Below, in pieces: positions 1 through 11,344 of a DNA stretch of 64,000 nt; the stretch's first letter is position 1; each line of letters begins with the position of its first letter. Source of the DNA: Orientallactaga sibirica (lineage: Eukaryota; Chordata; Mammalia; Rodentia; Dipodidae). The stretch spans positions 1,331,501-1,395,500 of the forward strand of contig JAEOAD010000032.1 of assembly GCA_036365145.1 (NCBI GenBank), written 5' to 3'. The position numbers and the translations under genes were made by a program. Below the pieces are notes generated by a model that saw only the letters and a program-made list of their open reading frames with translations, searched no databases and had not been told where the DNA came from.

Positions 1-185
1 CCTTCCCATTCTTAGGATTCTTCTCCATTCCCTCTTTGGGGAAAAGATCCATATTTTTCCTTCTCTTAAGTTCTAAACTCTATCTCTATAAGCTCTCCCT
101 ATAATGAAATCTTTCTATCCTCTAGTCTGTGGGTTTCATTTATTGAAATTTATATGAATACAAAGGCCACTAATTTAGTGACAGC
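1..185 (+). mobile_element. LTR 3' end remnant (ERV)
   Basis: The segment ends in a pyrimidine-rich stretch resembling the R-U5 ends of the LTRs that finish near 4290 and 5060: a statement of the type 'cctctagtctgtgggtttcatt' in similar spacing. It is cut by the window edge, so its length and internal partner are unknown. The call rests on similarity to the other copies in this window. Confidence 0.35.
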
Positions 186-361
186 TTTTTGTGATACTGA
201 ACTTCAGGCACCTTCTCAAAGGGAGCCAGGAAGCTTGGTTAGGGTGACCTCTGAAAGCAAAATGTCAGAAAGGTCTGCACTTGATTGACATCAAAGGAGG
301 CTCTGACTTCTAATCTCTTGCCGAGTTCCATAGATCTGTTTTTCCATCTCCTTTTGAAAGA

Positions 362-812
362 ATCCTGACATTGCAGTTGGTCAAGCTTAGACCCCAGAAC
401 TTGGCATCACGGCTAGTCTTTTGCAGAGACAGCCCCTAGCCCAGACCAATCACTGTCCCTCTGGCTCACCTGGACTGGAAGGTAGGACCTACCACCATAT
501 GCTCATAAGTACATTGGTGAGGGGAGGGCAAGCTCTCCAAGCTACCTGACCACTGGTGAACCTCCAGCTTCTGGCGAGTTTCACCTTAGTCCAGCTGGGC
601 CAAGCTGGGAGTGAACCCCCTAACCGCTACTTTCCAGATGGACTCTCTACTCTCTCTTGCCCTCCACATAGCAGGAGCTCTTTGTACTTTATTTTCTGTC
701 CTCTGTATGGTTTTTCAAGGCCCACCATATTGGCTCTCAGGCCATGTAGGTCTATTCATTCTCCTTTCTTTGGTTCTATAATTTCCTCAATAAATATAAT
801 AATTTAATAATT
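362..812 (+). mobile_element. Solo LTR-like ERV remnant, plus copy of an inverted pair
   Basis: This stretch is clearly homologous to the reverse complement of about 2655-3060. Both share the block 'ggtcaagcttagacccc' at one end and a terminal polyadenylation signal (AATAAA at 789-794 here). Length and the position of the signal suit a retroviral LTR. No internal gag, pol or env coding was seen beside it. Boundaries are approximate. Confidence 0.5.
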
Positions 813-2146
813 ATTCTTCTCAGTCTTATTTTATCCAATTCTTTGGTTAAAAATAGACACGAACCTAGGGTTTGGGTTTCAAGGACTTTCCTGAACCCAT
901 AAATCCCCATTTCACTCTCTTCTGTTCATCCAAGAGCTGAGATAAAGCTTCAATAAAGCTCTCAAAGTCACCCCAAAGTCCCATATCACTATCTTTCTTG
1001 TTATTGGAACAAAGGTAAGAAAACTGGCCTGGCAGGAAGGAAGATTTCTGGAGACGCTGTGTCCTCACTTCTCTTAAGAGACTATTAAAACAATGAACCC
1101 TAAGAAAGTTGGTTCCCTAGGAATCTCATGCTATGAGAAAGATAAGAACAATGCCTGGTACCAAATAGAAGGGAACCATGTCTTTCCTCAGAAAAGATTT
1201 TATACAGTGCTGGCAACTTGTCAGACAACCCTGTAGGAAATACTTGCATCCACACAACGAGGGGCGGGGCCTCACACTGACTAGCAGTGATTAGCATTGT
1301 GTACCTCCAGCCTTCTACCTACACCTAAACCTCATATCAGGATTCCAAAGGTGGACTTTGGGGGAATCACTGGATTTTTCTGTCTTCCTAATATGGCCAC
1401 ATTGAAAACATCTCCTTTTTCTGCTTTTTGCTATTGACTTGGCTCTTTCAATTGGTTTGAGGAGAGGTAGCCAGCTGAACCTGGCTTATTAGAACAACCA
1501 GAGCACAGGCTGAGTTTCACTCTAGTAACCATGAGAAGGACCACATAATTTTCTTCCTTTGCTTTGTGGTTATGTATATGTCTTCCCAGTTTTAGGCAAG
1601 AATAACTCGCCTCTCTTTTGTTGACTTCTTTCTGATCTCTGAACTAGACTGAGGAGTTTCACTCCATTGTCTTGATGGCTCTGGAGTTTATAAATCCTTT
1701 GCTATTTCTCTTCCAGGGAACAAAAAAGGAGAACCATTCAACTTTGAGTTGCAGATACCTTACGTGTAAATGAAGGTAGAAGCTAGATGCTTCTCCTCCT
1801 TACATTCCACAGCCAGAGACAAGTGTGTCCAGAACAGCACGTCCCTTTACTTTCCTAGGTGTTTCACATCTTGTTAAATGACTGTAAAGTGAAACCCTCC
1901 CCATGAATGTTTAATGAACTTAAGGAAATGCCAGACAGACAATTCATTTGTTAAACGCTGCAAGTCACAAAGAGTTTCAAGTAGTTGACCTGGGTTTCAA
2001 GATAAAACAAAGACTGGTTTGCCTGATATAAGCAAAGAGAATACTAGAGAACTTGACATTCTGTCACCCACCCCCTCCCCTTTGTAACAGAAATGTCTAC
2101 AGTAGGAAGCTGGTGATGGAAGTGGGTCTTCAGAATTCCCTAATGG
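813..2146. other. Intronic sequence with no recognised feature
   Basis: No exon, SINE or LTR of the kinds found elsewhere in the window is evident here. The short open frames at 865-1068 and 1100-1297 (minus) resemble no known family and lack splice context, so I treat them as chance. The 5' half may be a decayed older retroelement. Confidence 0.4.
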
Positions 2147-2147
2147 T

Positions 2148-2356
2148 GGGGCTGGGGAAATGGCTTAGAGCTTAAGGTGTTTGCCTGTAAAGCCTAAGAA
2201 GCCTGGTTCGATTCCCCAGGACCCATTTAAGCCAGATGCACAAGGGGGCACATGTATCTGGAGTTCGTTTGCAGTGGCTGGAGGCCCTGGTGTGCCCTTT
2301 CTTTCTCTCTGCCTCTTCCTCTCTCTCTCAAATAAATAATAAAATATTTTCTTAAA
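2148..2356 (+). mobile_element. DIP-like tRNA-derived SINE
   Basis: A representative full-length copy. It has a pol III A box (tggcttag at 2161) and a perfect B box (ggttcgattcc, 2205-2215), a body ending in CT-rich sequence, and an AATAAATAATAAAA tail. It is flanked by target-site duplications 'tccctaatggt' at 2137-2147 and 2357-2367. The tRNA part and pyrimidine/AATAAA tail suit the B2 superfamily, of which DIP is the jerboa member. The family name is from memory. Confidence 0.85.
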
Positions 2357-2654
2357 TCCCTAATGGTAAGTCACATTTACAGCTTAAGCACAGACTCAGG
2401 CAGTCCTCATAGCCCTTGATATTTTGGAGAGGATTATTTCCTTTTATGGAAGACGTAGTACTCTGTAGAATGTTCATCAATTCCCCTGCTCTGTACCTGC
2501 TGGATTCTATTAGGAATTTCCCAACTCTTAAAAGCCAGACTTTCTCAAGTGGTGAGTGAAATGGGGTGTTAGGGGAAATTCCTTGAACCCAAACCCTGAG
2601 TTCATGTTTGCATTCAAGCAAATAATTAGGCAAACCAAGTTTAGAAGGATAATC

Positions 2655-3110
2655 ATATAAATTCTTACATTTTTATTGAGGAAAGCACAAAACTAATGGA
2701 AGGAAAACAAATACACCCACATGATCTGACAGTGGACATGAGGGGCCTGGAAAAACCATTAAAAAAAAGTTAGAGAGGAAAGAAAGCAAAGTAAAAAGGA
2801 TGAGAGAGGATGGAGAGCCCATGTGGGAGGTCAGGGTCAGGGGGTGATCCTCATCAGAACGCGGAGTTTCACGAGGAGTCACACAGCCCAGAGAGGCTTC
2901 TCCCCTTGCATCCATCTATTACCTTATTATGGTGGGGGTTCACCTTCTGGCTTAGGTGAGCCAGAGAGATAGCTGATTGGTCTGAGCTATAAACTGGCTC
3001 AGGAAGAGCCCAGCCACGATGTCAAGTTCTGGGGTCTAAGCTTGACCAACCACAATATGAGGATTAGCTCTGAACCCCCAGAAAAAGACTTCTTTCTCAG
3101 AGAGGGTCTC
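2655..3110 (-). mobile_element. Solo LTR-like ERV remnant, minus copy of an inverted pair
   Basis: On the minus strand this matches 362-812, with the shared block around 3035-3055 and an AATAAA signal at 2672-2677 near its 3' end. With the plus copy it forms an imperfect inverted repeat about 1.8 kb apart. Open frames read across it (for example 2673-2915 minus) are not gene-like. Confidence 0.5.
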
Positions 3111-3439
3111 ATGTATGGAAAATAGGTGTAGTGAACTAGGGAGGAGTTAAGAATTTAGATCATCCTTGGATCTCTGGCAAGTGCAGACCATCCTGCCTTT
3201 TTACTTTCAGGGGCCCAGTCACCCTAACTGCCTAACAATGCTACCTGAATCCCTCTCAGGAGGAGGATCAAGTTTCCCCATGTTAAGAACCCACTGCCTT
3301 AAACAGGTATGTTTGTCTTTAAGACACAGAAGCACCTTACTCACAATCCAATACACTTCCATCTTGTGCATATTATGTCAAATAATTATTTATTATTAGA
3401 AGTGAGGCAATACACGTACTACCTAGCATGAGACTGATA

Positions 3440-4290
3440 GGAGACAGAAACTGGCTAGGAAGTCAGGTTAACAAAACCCCAAAAGTGAATGGTTTTTTCA
3501 TTCCTTGACTGAAAGCAGGAAATGTCACTTTGCTTACAAAAACCTCGTGTTACACCAACCAGGAAAGATCTTTGGAATAAGCTCGCACCCTTCCTAGAGA
3601 ACAGAAACTCTGATCCTACCTACGATTACTGGAGACGTGGTAAATCTGGTCCTCCTGATGTAGCCACTCCCTGTTAAAAACCCAGATCTTCCATTCTATC
3701 CGCCCCCTCTTCCGCAATAGTCCCTGAGCTTTGGAGGGTGTGACAGAGGTGTTTCAGTGCCAAAGGAAGGGTACAACTCCTTACAATGCAACTGCCCAGA
3801 CAGAAATTGGCCTCGATATCCATGACCTTGCTGTGCCTAGGAATACCTTCGCAAGACCCTCATAATAGAAGTAAAAGATGATGACATAAAATTAAAAGAG
3901 AAACTAATGGAGAGAGGGAGGGGATATGATGGAGATTGGAGTTCTAAAGGGGAATGGGGGAAGGGGAGGGAAATACCATGCACTTTTTGTATGTAAGTAT
4001 AGAAGTTGTCAATAAAAAAAATAATTATTAAAAAAAAAAAAAAAACCCAGATCTGAGTCTGAGGTGGGCTTTTCAACCACCCCACTTACCTCTCTGGACA
4101 AGAGCTCCACTGCTTCCTTCTCCTACATTCTAGTCTCAAGTTCCTTTCTTTTTGTTCTAAAGCTTTAAGCTACAATAAAAGCTTTCTGAACCTTATCCTC
4201 CAGTCTGTAGATGTCATTCTTTGAATTCATAGCACAAGGATTGGGAAGCACCCCAAATTATCTGTGCATTAGTGTACAAGGAACCCAAAA
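3440..4290 (+). mobile_element. ERV LTR interrupted by an L1 insertion
   Basis: A long LTR-like unit. Its last 140 bases hold an AATAAA signal (ACAATAAAAGC near 4172) followed by a U5-like end that parallels the ends at 185 and 5060. The unit is split by the L1 at 3690-4040, whose target duplication restores continuity across it. The 5' limit is uncertain. A class I (gamma-type) ERV is my best guess from LTR form. Confidence 0.45.
3690..4040 (+). mobile_element. L1 3' UTR insertion with short inverted 5' part
   Basis: Rodent L1 3' UTR with a purine-rich block, a terminal AATAAAAAAAATAATT-type end and poly(A), flanked by the direct repeat 'aaaaacccagatct' (3676-3689 and 4041-4054). The first roughly 90 bases (containing 'cttccgcaat') look antisense to the L1 3' UTR and match the orientation of the minus-strand L1 at 60661-61030. 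The remainder is sense. That arrangement is typical of twin priming. Confidence 0.65.
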
Positions 4291-4609
4291 TTCCTGTATC
4301 AAAACTATGTTCACAGCCTATGTCATTGGCTATTATTATTTCATTAATCATTATTTGTTATCACATTTTTGTTAACTCTGGTGTTTCTTCATAGCTCTTT
4401 CTATGAGAAAAAAAAAGGTATACATAAAACTATAAAGCAAAAATGCATTTTTCCTAATTTTTTTCCATGTGTTTACATTTTAATATGCATCTAAAAGATT
4501 TCAAGCAGATTTATTCTTCTCTAACCGGTTCTTCCTGTCCTCCAACTACATAGATGCATTTCTTGCATATTTCGCTTTATATTTTTTTTAAGGGTAGCAT
4601 TAGAGAAAA

Positions 4610-5060
4610 CCATATTGAGGGGGAATTGTGTACTAGTCAGGAGAGAGGACCCAAAGAGGGGATTCCACACCAGCCATCTTTAGCAGAACCAGAGTTCTGC
4701 ATGTGACCCAGCCTATCCAATCAGCTCTCTGCCTCACCAGAGCCCGAGTGTAAAGCCCACCACCATGAAAGTATAAATAGATCCTTACTAGGTGGGCAAG
4801 GCCTTTCTTTTGACGTTTTGCCTCTCCTGAACTTTCAGGACCTTACTCTGGTAAGATGGGGGGACCTCTATTGCATGGACTCTTTACCCCCTCCTGCCTT
4901 CCACATGGCAGGAACTCTCTAACTTTTCTCATCTTTCCTTCTCTTAATCTAATAAAGTCTCTCTAAACCTTACCCTTTGGTATATGGATTTATTTCTTTA
5001 ACTTCATAAGACAAGAATATAGGGTACCCTAAATTTGCTGGTGTTTTGACAAGAATCCCC
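4610..5060 (+). mobile_element. Solo LTR with visible TATA box and poly(A) signal
   Basis: The clearest LTR in the window. It has a TATA box (gtataaatag, 4771-4780) and, about 170 bases on, a poly(A) signal (AATAAA, 4951-4956) followed by a U5-like tail similar to that ending at 4290. It lies in the orientation opposite to NRG3. No flanking internal retroviral coding is present, so it is probably a solo LTR left by recombination. Confidence 0.55.
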
Positions 5061-5670
5061 AAAACTCCTGTTATAATATGTTCATACATTTTTCATTTCT
5101 TTATAATGTATTATGAATATTTATTCTCCATCAGTTTTTTTTTTTTCTCAAAACTTACAGTGTGGAAAATTGCAGTCAAATTGATATTTGCTTCCTGTAA
5201 TAAAACTGTGAGCAAAGGGTATCAGCATGTAATTTACCAAAGAGGAAATTTGACTAGAAATATGTGGACAGAGATGATTTTTCCCTAGCAAATAAAGAAA
5301 TGCAAATTTCAAAGAATGCCATTTATTCCTATTAAATTAGCAAAAGGAAATGTTGATAAAGATGTAACAAAACTGGCAGTGACCCACATTGCCTTCCGGC
5401 ACCGACAATGACATGTCTTTGAAAGCAATTTTTTCATCCCAATCTCGTTTTCTTAAAAGGATATGTTCATTCAGCCCCTTGAGTGCAGTGTGTGAATGCT
5501 TAGCACCTGTATTTATTCAATGAACCCTGCTCTCTTTTGACAGGACCCATAAGTACCTTCTTCTCATACATGTTTTCCTCCTGGACTCCCAATTTCCATC
5601 TAGCCATTTACAGTAATAGTCTCTTGGCATGTTTAACATAAGCTTGTCATACCATGTCACAGACATAATC

Positions 5671-5720
5671 ATATATATATATACCCACACAAGTGAACAC
5701 ACACACATACACACACACAT
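5671..5720. repeat. Short AT/AC microsatellite
   Basis: A run of (AT)n passing into interrupted (AC)n. It is impure, so low to moderate length variation is expected. Confidence 0.8.
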
Positions 5721-5825
5721 GCAAGAATATGCTACCCCCAAATAAGCTTTGCCATATGGACTATAGCAAACAAGCAAATGCAGAGAAAGCTCTCTAAAGG
5801 GACAGGTTTTCCTTCAAAAAGGACA

Positions 5826-5993
5826 TTTTTTTCTTCTTTTTTTTTTTTTTTTTTCCAAGGTAGGGTCTTGCTCTAGCCCAGGCTGACCGGCAATTCTCTA
5901 TGTCATCTCAGGATGGCCTTGAACTCATGGTGATCCTCCAACCTCTGCCTCCGTAGTGCTGGGATTAAAGGTGTGTGCCACCATGCCCAGCTC
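5826..5993 (-). mobile_element. B1 SINE
   Basis: A poly(T) head at 5838-5854 followed by the complement of a 7SL-derived B1 body, including 'gtgctgggattaaagg' and a terminal 'ccaccatgcccagc'. Confidence 0.85.
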
Positions 5994-6326
5994 AAAAAAT
6001 ACATTTCTGTTTATAGAAATATCCATCTACTGTCTCAGGCAAGGAAAACTTAACACTCTTACAATGAAGGAAGACATTTAACTCTGAATAACAAACCTTA
6101 CTAACACCTATTATTATATTTCATCTTTTTTCCCTCTGGTCCCTTTCCTATAATTTACTTCCTATAACTTCCCCACCCAGAAATCACAAACCCTTTCCCT
6201 TTAGCTTAAATTATATTTCTATAAGCTGGCATTAAAAGCCTAAATTCTAAATAACTTTTGACTTAACACATTTCTGAGTTCTCTGTGTTTGTCATGCCAT
6301 AGGTGTTTGCTAATAAATTTCCTTCA

Positions 6327-6474
6327 GGCCGGGTGTGATGGTGCACACCTTTAATTCCAGCACTCAAAAGGCTGAGGTAGGAGGAGCCCTGTGAGTTAGA
6401 AGCCATGCGAAGGCATAGTGAATTCCAGGCCAGCCTGGGCTAGCATGTGTCCCTACCTCAAAAAACCAATAACA
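6327..6474 (+). mobile_element. B1 SINE
   Basis: Starts 'ggccgggtgtgatggtgcac' and ends with an A-rich tail. Target duplications 'aaatttccttc' lie immediately before (6316-6326) and after (about 6475-6485). Confidence 0.85.
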
Positions 6475-6925
6475 AAATTTCCTTCCTTTTTCCCTCTTGT
6501 TGATCTACCTTTTATTATAGAGCTTAAAGAGGATTTAGAAGAGAGCAAACATTTTCCTTCTCATTCTTGTCCAAGAGTGCTATAGACAGAGATGAAGAAC
6601 AAGGTAACCTCTTTTGTAGGTCTCCTGAAGAGACAAAATAATTCTAGTCAAAGCTAAACCTGATTCATCAGGCTGATGAACATAGTCAACCCTCTGTTTC
6701 ACTTCCTGGTTCTTCCTCCTTCTGAGAATCTTTTTGTGGCCTTATTCTAAGTCTGCAATTTTTCCCCTTCATCAAGGCCCTCTTTATTTAAACATTTATT
6801 TTTAACCAGTTCAATTTGCCTTAACTGGATGCCTAATTTATATCCCCAAGATTATATGAAAGCCCAATCTATACCACCATGCGGATTACACTTGCAGGAT
6901 CCATTCCAACTCGGACACTTTCTGG

Positions 6926-7106
6926 TTTTTTTTTTTTTTTCTTTAAATTTTTTTTTTGTTTTGTTTTATCAAGGCACGGTCTCACTCCAGCTCAGGCTGA
7001 CCTGGAATTCACTATGTCTTCTCAGGATGGCCTTGAACTCACAGAGATCCTCCTACCTCTGCCTCCTGAGTTCTAAGATTAAAGGCCTACACCAGCACAC
7101 CCGGCT
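6926..7106 (-). mobile_element. B1 SINE
   Basis: Long T-rich head, then an antisense B1 body ending 'accagcacacccggc'. It abuts the DIP-like SINE to its right. Open frames at 6829-7337 on either strand are by-products of these two SINEs. Confidence 0.8.
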
Positions 7107-7124
7107 TTTTGTTTTGTTTTGTAT

Positions 7125-7314
7125 CTTAAGTATTTATTTGCCTGTCTACGTATATACATTTGTGGACACACCAGGACCTCTGGCCACTGCAAACACCAGA
7201 TGCTTGTACCACTTTTTTTTTTTTTCTGGCTGACTTGGGTGGCTGGGGAGTTGATTCTGCCAGGCAGGCTTTGCAAGGAAGCACCTTTAACTGTTGAGCC
7301 ATCATCCCAACCCC
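7125..7314 (-). mobile_element. DIP-like SINE
   Basis: Antisense copy with an internal T-run (about 7213-7226) that replaces part of the body. Ends 'ctgttgagccatcatcccaa', the complement of the tRNA-like head. Confidence 0.75.
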
Positions 7315-7436
7315 TGCTTTACTTTTTCCTAAAATAAATCTTGCTTAACTTGCCTTTCTGCCATGTCTGCACAAGTCAGTTCTTGCGAAGAGCAACTTCC
7401 TTAAGAGGCTCCTTTGATTTCAAAACTGGTATCAAG

Positions 7437-7630
7437 CAGCTGTAGAAATGGCTTAGTGTTTAAGGCACTTGCCTGTGCAGCCTAAAGATCCAGGATTGAT
7501 TCCTCAGATCCTAAGTAAGCCAGATGCTCATGATGCCATGCATTTGGAGTTTGTTTGAAGTGGCTAGAGGTCCTGGTATGATCATTCTCTCTCTCTCTCT
7601 CTCTCATAAATAAATAAATATAAAATACTT
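7437..7630 (+). mobile_element. DIP-like SINE
   Basis: A diverged copy: A-box region 'atggcttagtgtttaagg' near 7448, B box degraded to 'ggattgattcc', (TC)n run, and an ATAAATAAATAAATA tail. Confidence 0.8.
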
Positions 7631-7639
7631 TTTAAAAAC

Positions 7640-10519
7640 TGGTAACAATATGAATATAAAAAGGATGACATCCTCTTACACTCTCTCAAGCCTCAAGGAA
7701 AGGATCTAGTTAAAAACCTCTGTTGTCATGTGCCAATACAGAAAATATAAAGGACAGGTAGACTGGAAAGGAGAAAGTGTGGGGTATGATACTAAACTCA
7801 CATGTACCAAAGGTCTTTCACATGTTGGAATCCCTATAGTTGGTTACTCTGTCTTGTCATTACAACCCTGACAATCCCAATAAAGAGAGGAGCAGAGACA
7901 GAATGAAAATGAAAATTTCATTTTAACACTGCTGATACTAGTAAAAATTCAAAAAGAAAGAAAGAACCTAAGTGCCTACCAGGATGGAGATTGGAGAGAA
8001 AATTGTGAAGGGATTACTTGATGGATAATTGTGTAATTATTCCAATTGAATTTGTGGTATAATACAGCAAATGGAAAATGACACCATGGATGTTAATACT
8101 GCGAGCATGTGCATGATCTGACTACAACACAACTCTAAAATACATAGCGACAAAGCCTTTCCTCTTGACCTGACTTGTCTCATCTACACCTAACCTTTGG
8201 TACAAAACCTGTAGCCTCTCTTCACCTACTTCTGCACTCTCCCCTCAAAGACCTGAACAAACACTTAGTTTCCAAGAGCTTAATGATGTGTTCCTAGGAT
8301 GTCTCCAGCCCTCAGCTGAAGTTACTGACATAGAATATCCATGATATACATATTAATATCGATAAAATAATGGTCCTGGATACAGGCCCAATAAGAACAT
8401 AAGTGCTAACCTGCCCTGGCCATACTGGAAAGAAACTCTAGTCATAGTTAAAATGGTCACCAGAAATCACTTCCTGGTCTCTCATCCCCAAGATTTTCTC
8501 AGTATTTCTCCAAACTGGCCTTTTCGCCCCCTTCTAGGTTGATGAGCTCTTCCTAAGCCTGTGCTCCTTTCCTGTGAGCCCACCAACCAATCAGAATCTT
8601 TGTAATACAACTAAGCCTAAGAAGGAGGACTGTCCCAATAAAGTGGCCAATATATATTTTCAGAGCTATAAAGAAGCTCACGTGGCCACTTGTTCGTGTT
8701 TTGGAGCTTTATGCTTCTTTTCTTGAAACAAATCGTTAATAATTTACCCTTCATGGTAATGTTTTTCAGTACTTTGGGAAATGTGCCTAAGAACGTGAAG
8801 TTTGGATAGCCATTGATTGATTTTGGAGTTCTAATCCCATTCACAGCTCTACCCCGCTTTATTTTCTGCCCAAAAAGAGCATCCAAGAAAATCCCAAGAC
8901 CTTATAGTTTGCGCTCATCATGACCTGGTGGTAAGTCCTTGACTTTCCCTCTGAAGGCACTTGCTGAACAAAGGTTCAAGATTCGGAATCTCCTTCTGTG
9001 CCTCAGAGCTGTCTCTCATGAGGAAATTGAAGCAGTTCTCTGAGCTGTAATCATCAGAAAGCGTCGAGGCCCTGTCTTCCATTCTAACCATAGTTCCAGC
9101 CGGCCAGCTGACACAGCTGCCTGATGACATTTACACCCACCACTGACTAAGCCCTTGTCCCTGTTTCTACTTTGTCAACCTCCCTTTCAAAAGCCCAGTC
9201 ACTCCACAACCTGTCTGAGTTAAGTACAGTTCAGGCTGCATCACCTTTCCCATTGCAGTGTTGTATTACTGATTAAAACACACCCTTGTTGCTTCCAAAG
9301 GTGTCCAGTTTTGTTTATCTTGGACCTTCTAAGGAAAAGCAACCCCTCCTCCCCATCATGGTGGTTGAGGGATGACACTCATTAGAAACCATTAGCAAAA
9401 GCAATCTCTCTGTTTCCAAAGAAAACAATCCTTGTACTCCTTGAACGTTGTAGCAAATGAAAATTTAAGGAAACTTTACCAGGAGGTAATTCTGATGTAT
9501 GAATTTCACATTAAACCATTGAAAGACATCTGTTACACACATCATAATGGTAACTTTTGGGGTAATGAGTTCTTAGAATCACAAATGATGTGCAGATTCC
9601 CCGTGATTTAAGCATTTGGAGGGGCATGAGTGTGTCCTGGGTGATTGTCTATTATCCTCAATCCCTAGGTTTTACTCTGGTCTTTGTTCCTTCATTTCGT
9701 GCCTCACAATGTGGAAATGCGATCTCATATGGAGACAAAGAAGTGCTGCTGTGTTGGGAGGAGTGGCTCAGCAGGAACCAGACAGTGTCCTATTGTCTTT
9801 AATTTAGTGTTTTGCAATGTGTTTCCAGAATGATTAGAACTATCTCACAAAGCACGCAGGAGAAGGGTTGCCATTTAGCTTTAAGTTCCAGGGGCCACGT
9901 GAGTGTATGTCCTGGTGTCAGAAGAACTGACTGTAGGACTGTCTTCTGCCTCTAATCCTTTTGTATCACTACATGGAAACGGCCTGAACATGCACACAGT
10001 TTGGACACTTGATGGAATAATCATCTTTGTGCAGCGCAGGGTCTGATGCTGTGACAATCTGATGACTATTCCCTGCCCTTCGCAACAGTTGGAGTCTGAG
10101 CCAGCCAAGAGGCGGCCTCCGTGTTGGCCTCACTGTCCTTGTGTTAGCCTCTCCAACTGTAGCTCAATGCCCACTCTTGTTGCAGTTCTCTCTTGGTGAG
10201 GGTTCCCTCTACACGTAATATGTTAAGTTCCTATTTGGTAGAGAACAATGTATCCTTGCCACAGTTCTGGCACAACTCACCAAAACTCCCATCCCTGCCA
10301 CAGATCGATTCTTATGACAGATTAGAATCATCTCTCTGACCCAGCACACGCATACATACACAAATGTTTACACGTACACACACAAAGCTTCAGGATGATT
10401 TAAGCAAGTATGTTCAAAGCACTGGGCAGATCTACAAGCCTGTTCATATGCTCCTTATGACTCCATACCTAGAATTCAGAGCAGAGCTACAGAAGAAAAT
10501 GCATCAATATACAACTTAC
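7640..10519 (-). other. NRG3: NRG3 intron 3' of the cytoplasmic exon, repeat-poor
   Basis: About 2.9 kb of intron beginning at the donor GTAAGT (10519-10514) and continuing past the left end of this stretch. I recognise no SINE, L1 or LTR here. Looking for the next NRG3 cytoplasmic exon on the minus strand gave nothing, so it lies beyond the window. Short open frames (8617-8886, 8918-9130, 9881-10108 minus) have no family resemblance. Confidence 0.5.
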
Positions 10520-10646
10520 ATTCTGTAGTTGGACATGGCTCTTCCCCAAGCTCTCTGACTTTGCCACTGGGCTGGATGCTTTGAGACTATAGTTCTTCCC
10601 ATTCTGGGATTCTTTCAGCTGCTCTTGGATTTGTTTTGCTTGTTTC
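10520..10646 (-). CDS. NRG3: Neuregulin 3, exon for the start of the cytoplasmic tail
   Basis: A 127-nt internal exon: one base completing a lysine codon, then 42 full codons ending in AAT just before the donor GTAAGT. The translation starts KKQAKQIQEQLKESQNGKNY and ends KSHVQLQN. This matches the neuregulin 3 cytoplasmic region directly after the membrane span as I recall it, with ESQNGKN closer to mouse than to human. NRG3 is a membrane-anchored EGF-family ligand of ErbB4, expressed mainly in the nervous system. The basic KKQAKQ run fits the inner membrane face. The acceptor is CTGCAG at 10652-10647. Its upstream polypyrimidine tract is poor. Phase is 2 in and 0 out. Some residues (PVAKSESLG) seem lineage-specific. 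The open frame extends into intron on both sides and those parts are not coding. Confidence 0.93.
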
Positions 10647-11130
10647 CTGCAGATATGAATGCATGCACGTATAAATATTGACATATATTTTTTTTTCTGA
10701 ATTTTTGAAGTTCATTCATTCTCAATATGTATAACTTGTTATTTATTAAAGCTAGATCAATTCAGTTAACTGAACTGTTCAACCACATCAGGAATTACTT
10801 CCAACTGGAGACACTATGGTTTTACAACCTCTCATTATTGGGATCACAACAAGACATGTCTGGAGAAGCAGACAAGGAACATAACGTGTTGTTCTACCTG
10901 CTGTGGATGAAAGAGGGCCCTAACCCTCAGTGATCAACTCTAAAACACTTCCAGAGAAGTGCTTGAAAACTAAAGTGAAACTTTGAAGTTAGATCCTGGC
11001 TAACATATTTCCAAAGGTACATTTCAAATATGTGGCACTTACATACATCTAAATGTGTTTGTTTTCTTTTACAACTGCATTGATAGTATATTTACTGTTT
11101 TAATAGCCCAAATAACAAATAGGTAACTTT

Positions 11131-11284
11131 TACACTTTATTTATTTTCAGAGAGAGAGAGAGAGAGGGAGGGAGAATGGGCACACCAGGAACTCCAGCCA
11201 CTGCCTGTGCCACTGTGCATCTGGTTTTAAGTGGATACTGGGATTTCAAACTTGGGTAGTTATGATTAACCACTCTCCAGCTCC
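11131..11284 (-). mobile_element. DIP-like SINE, diverged
   Basis: An (AG)n run at 11151-11166 corresponds to the CT-rich tail. It ends 'ttaaccactctccagctcc', complement of the SINE head. In sense orientation with respect to NRG3. Confidence 0.75.
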
Positions 11285-11344
11285 AGATGACTTTAAATAA
11301 CTAACAATTACATAGTAATCTGCCACCAACATTGTAAATACTAA

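Noticed and set aside
2148..2356. Functional tRNA gene, from the A and B boxes
   Set aside because: No acceptor-stem pairing or CCA-compatible end; the boxes belong to a SINE found dozens of times.
6829..7337. Overlapping open frames on both strands, up to 134 codons
   Set aside because: They lie in a B1 and a DIP-like SINE; poly-F and poly-K runs come from T/A tracts.
1..10519. Possible next NRG3 cytoplasmic exon
   Set aside because: No minus-strand stretch resembled the expected continuation with splice sites.
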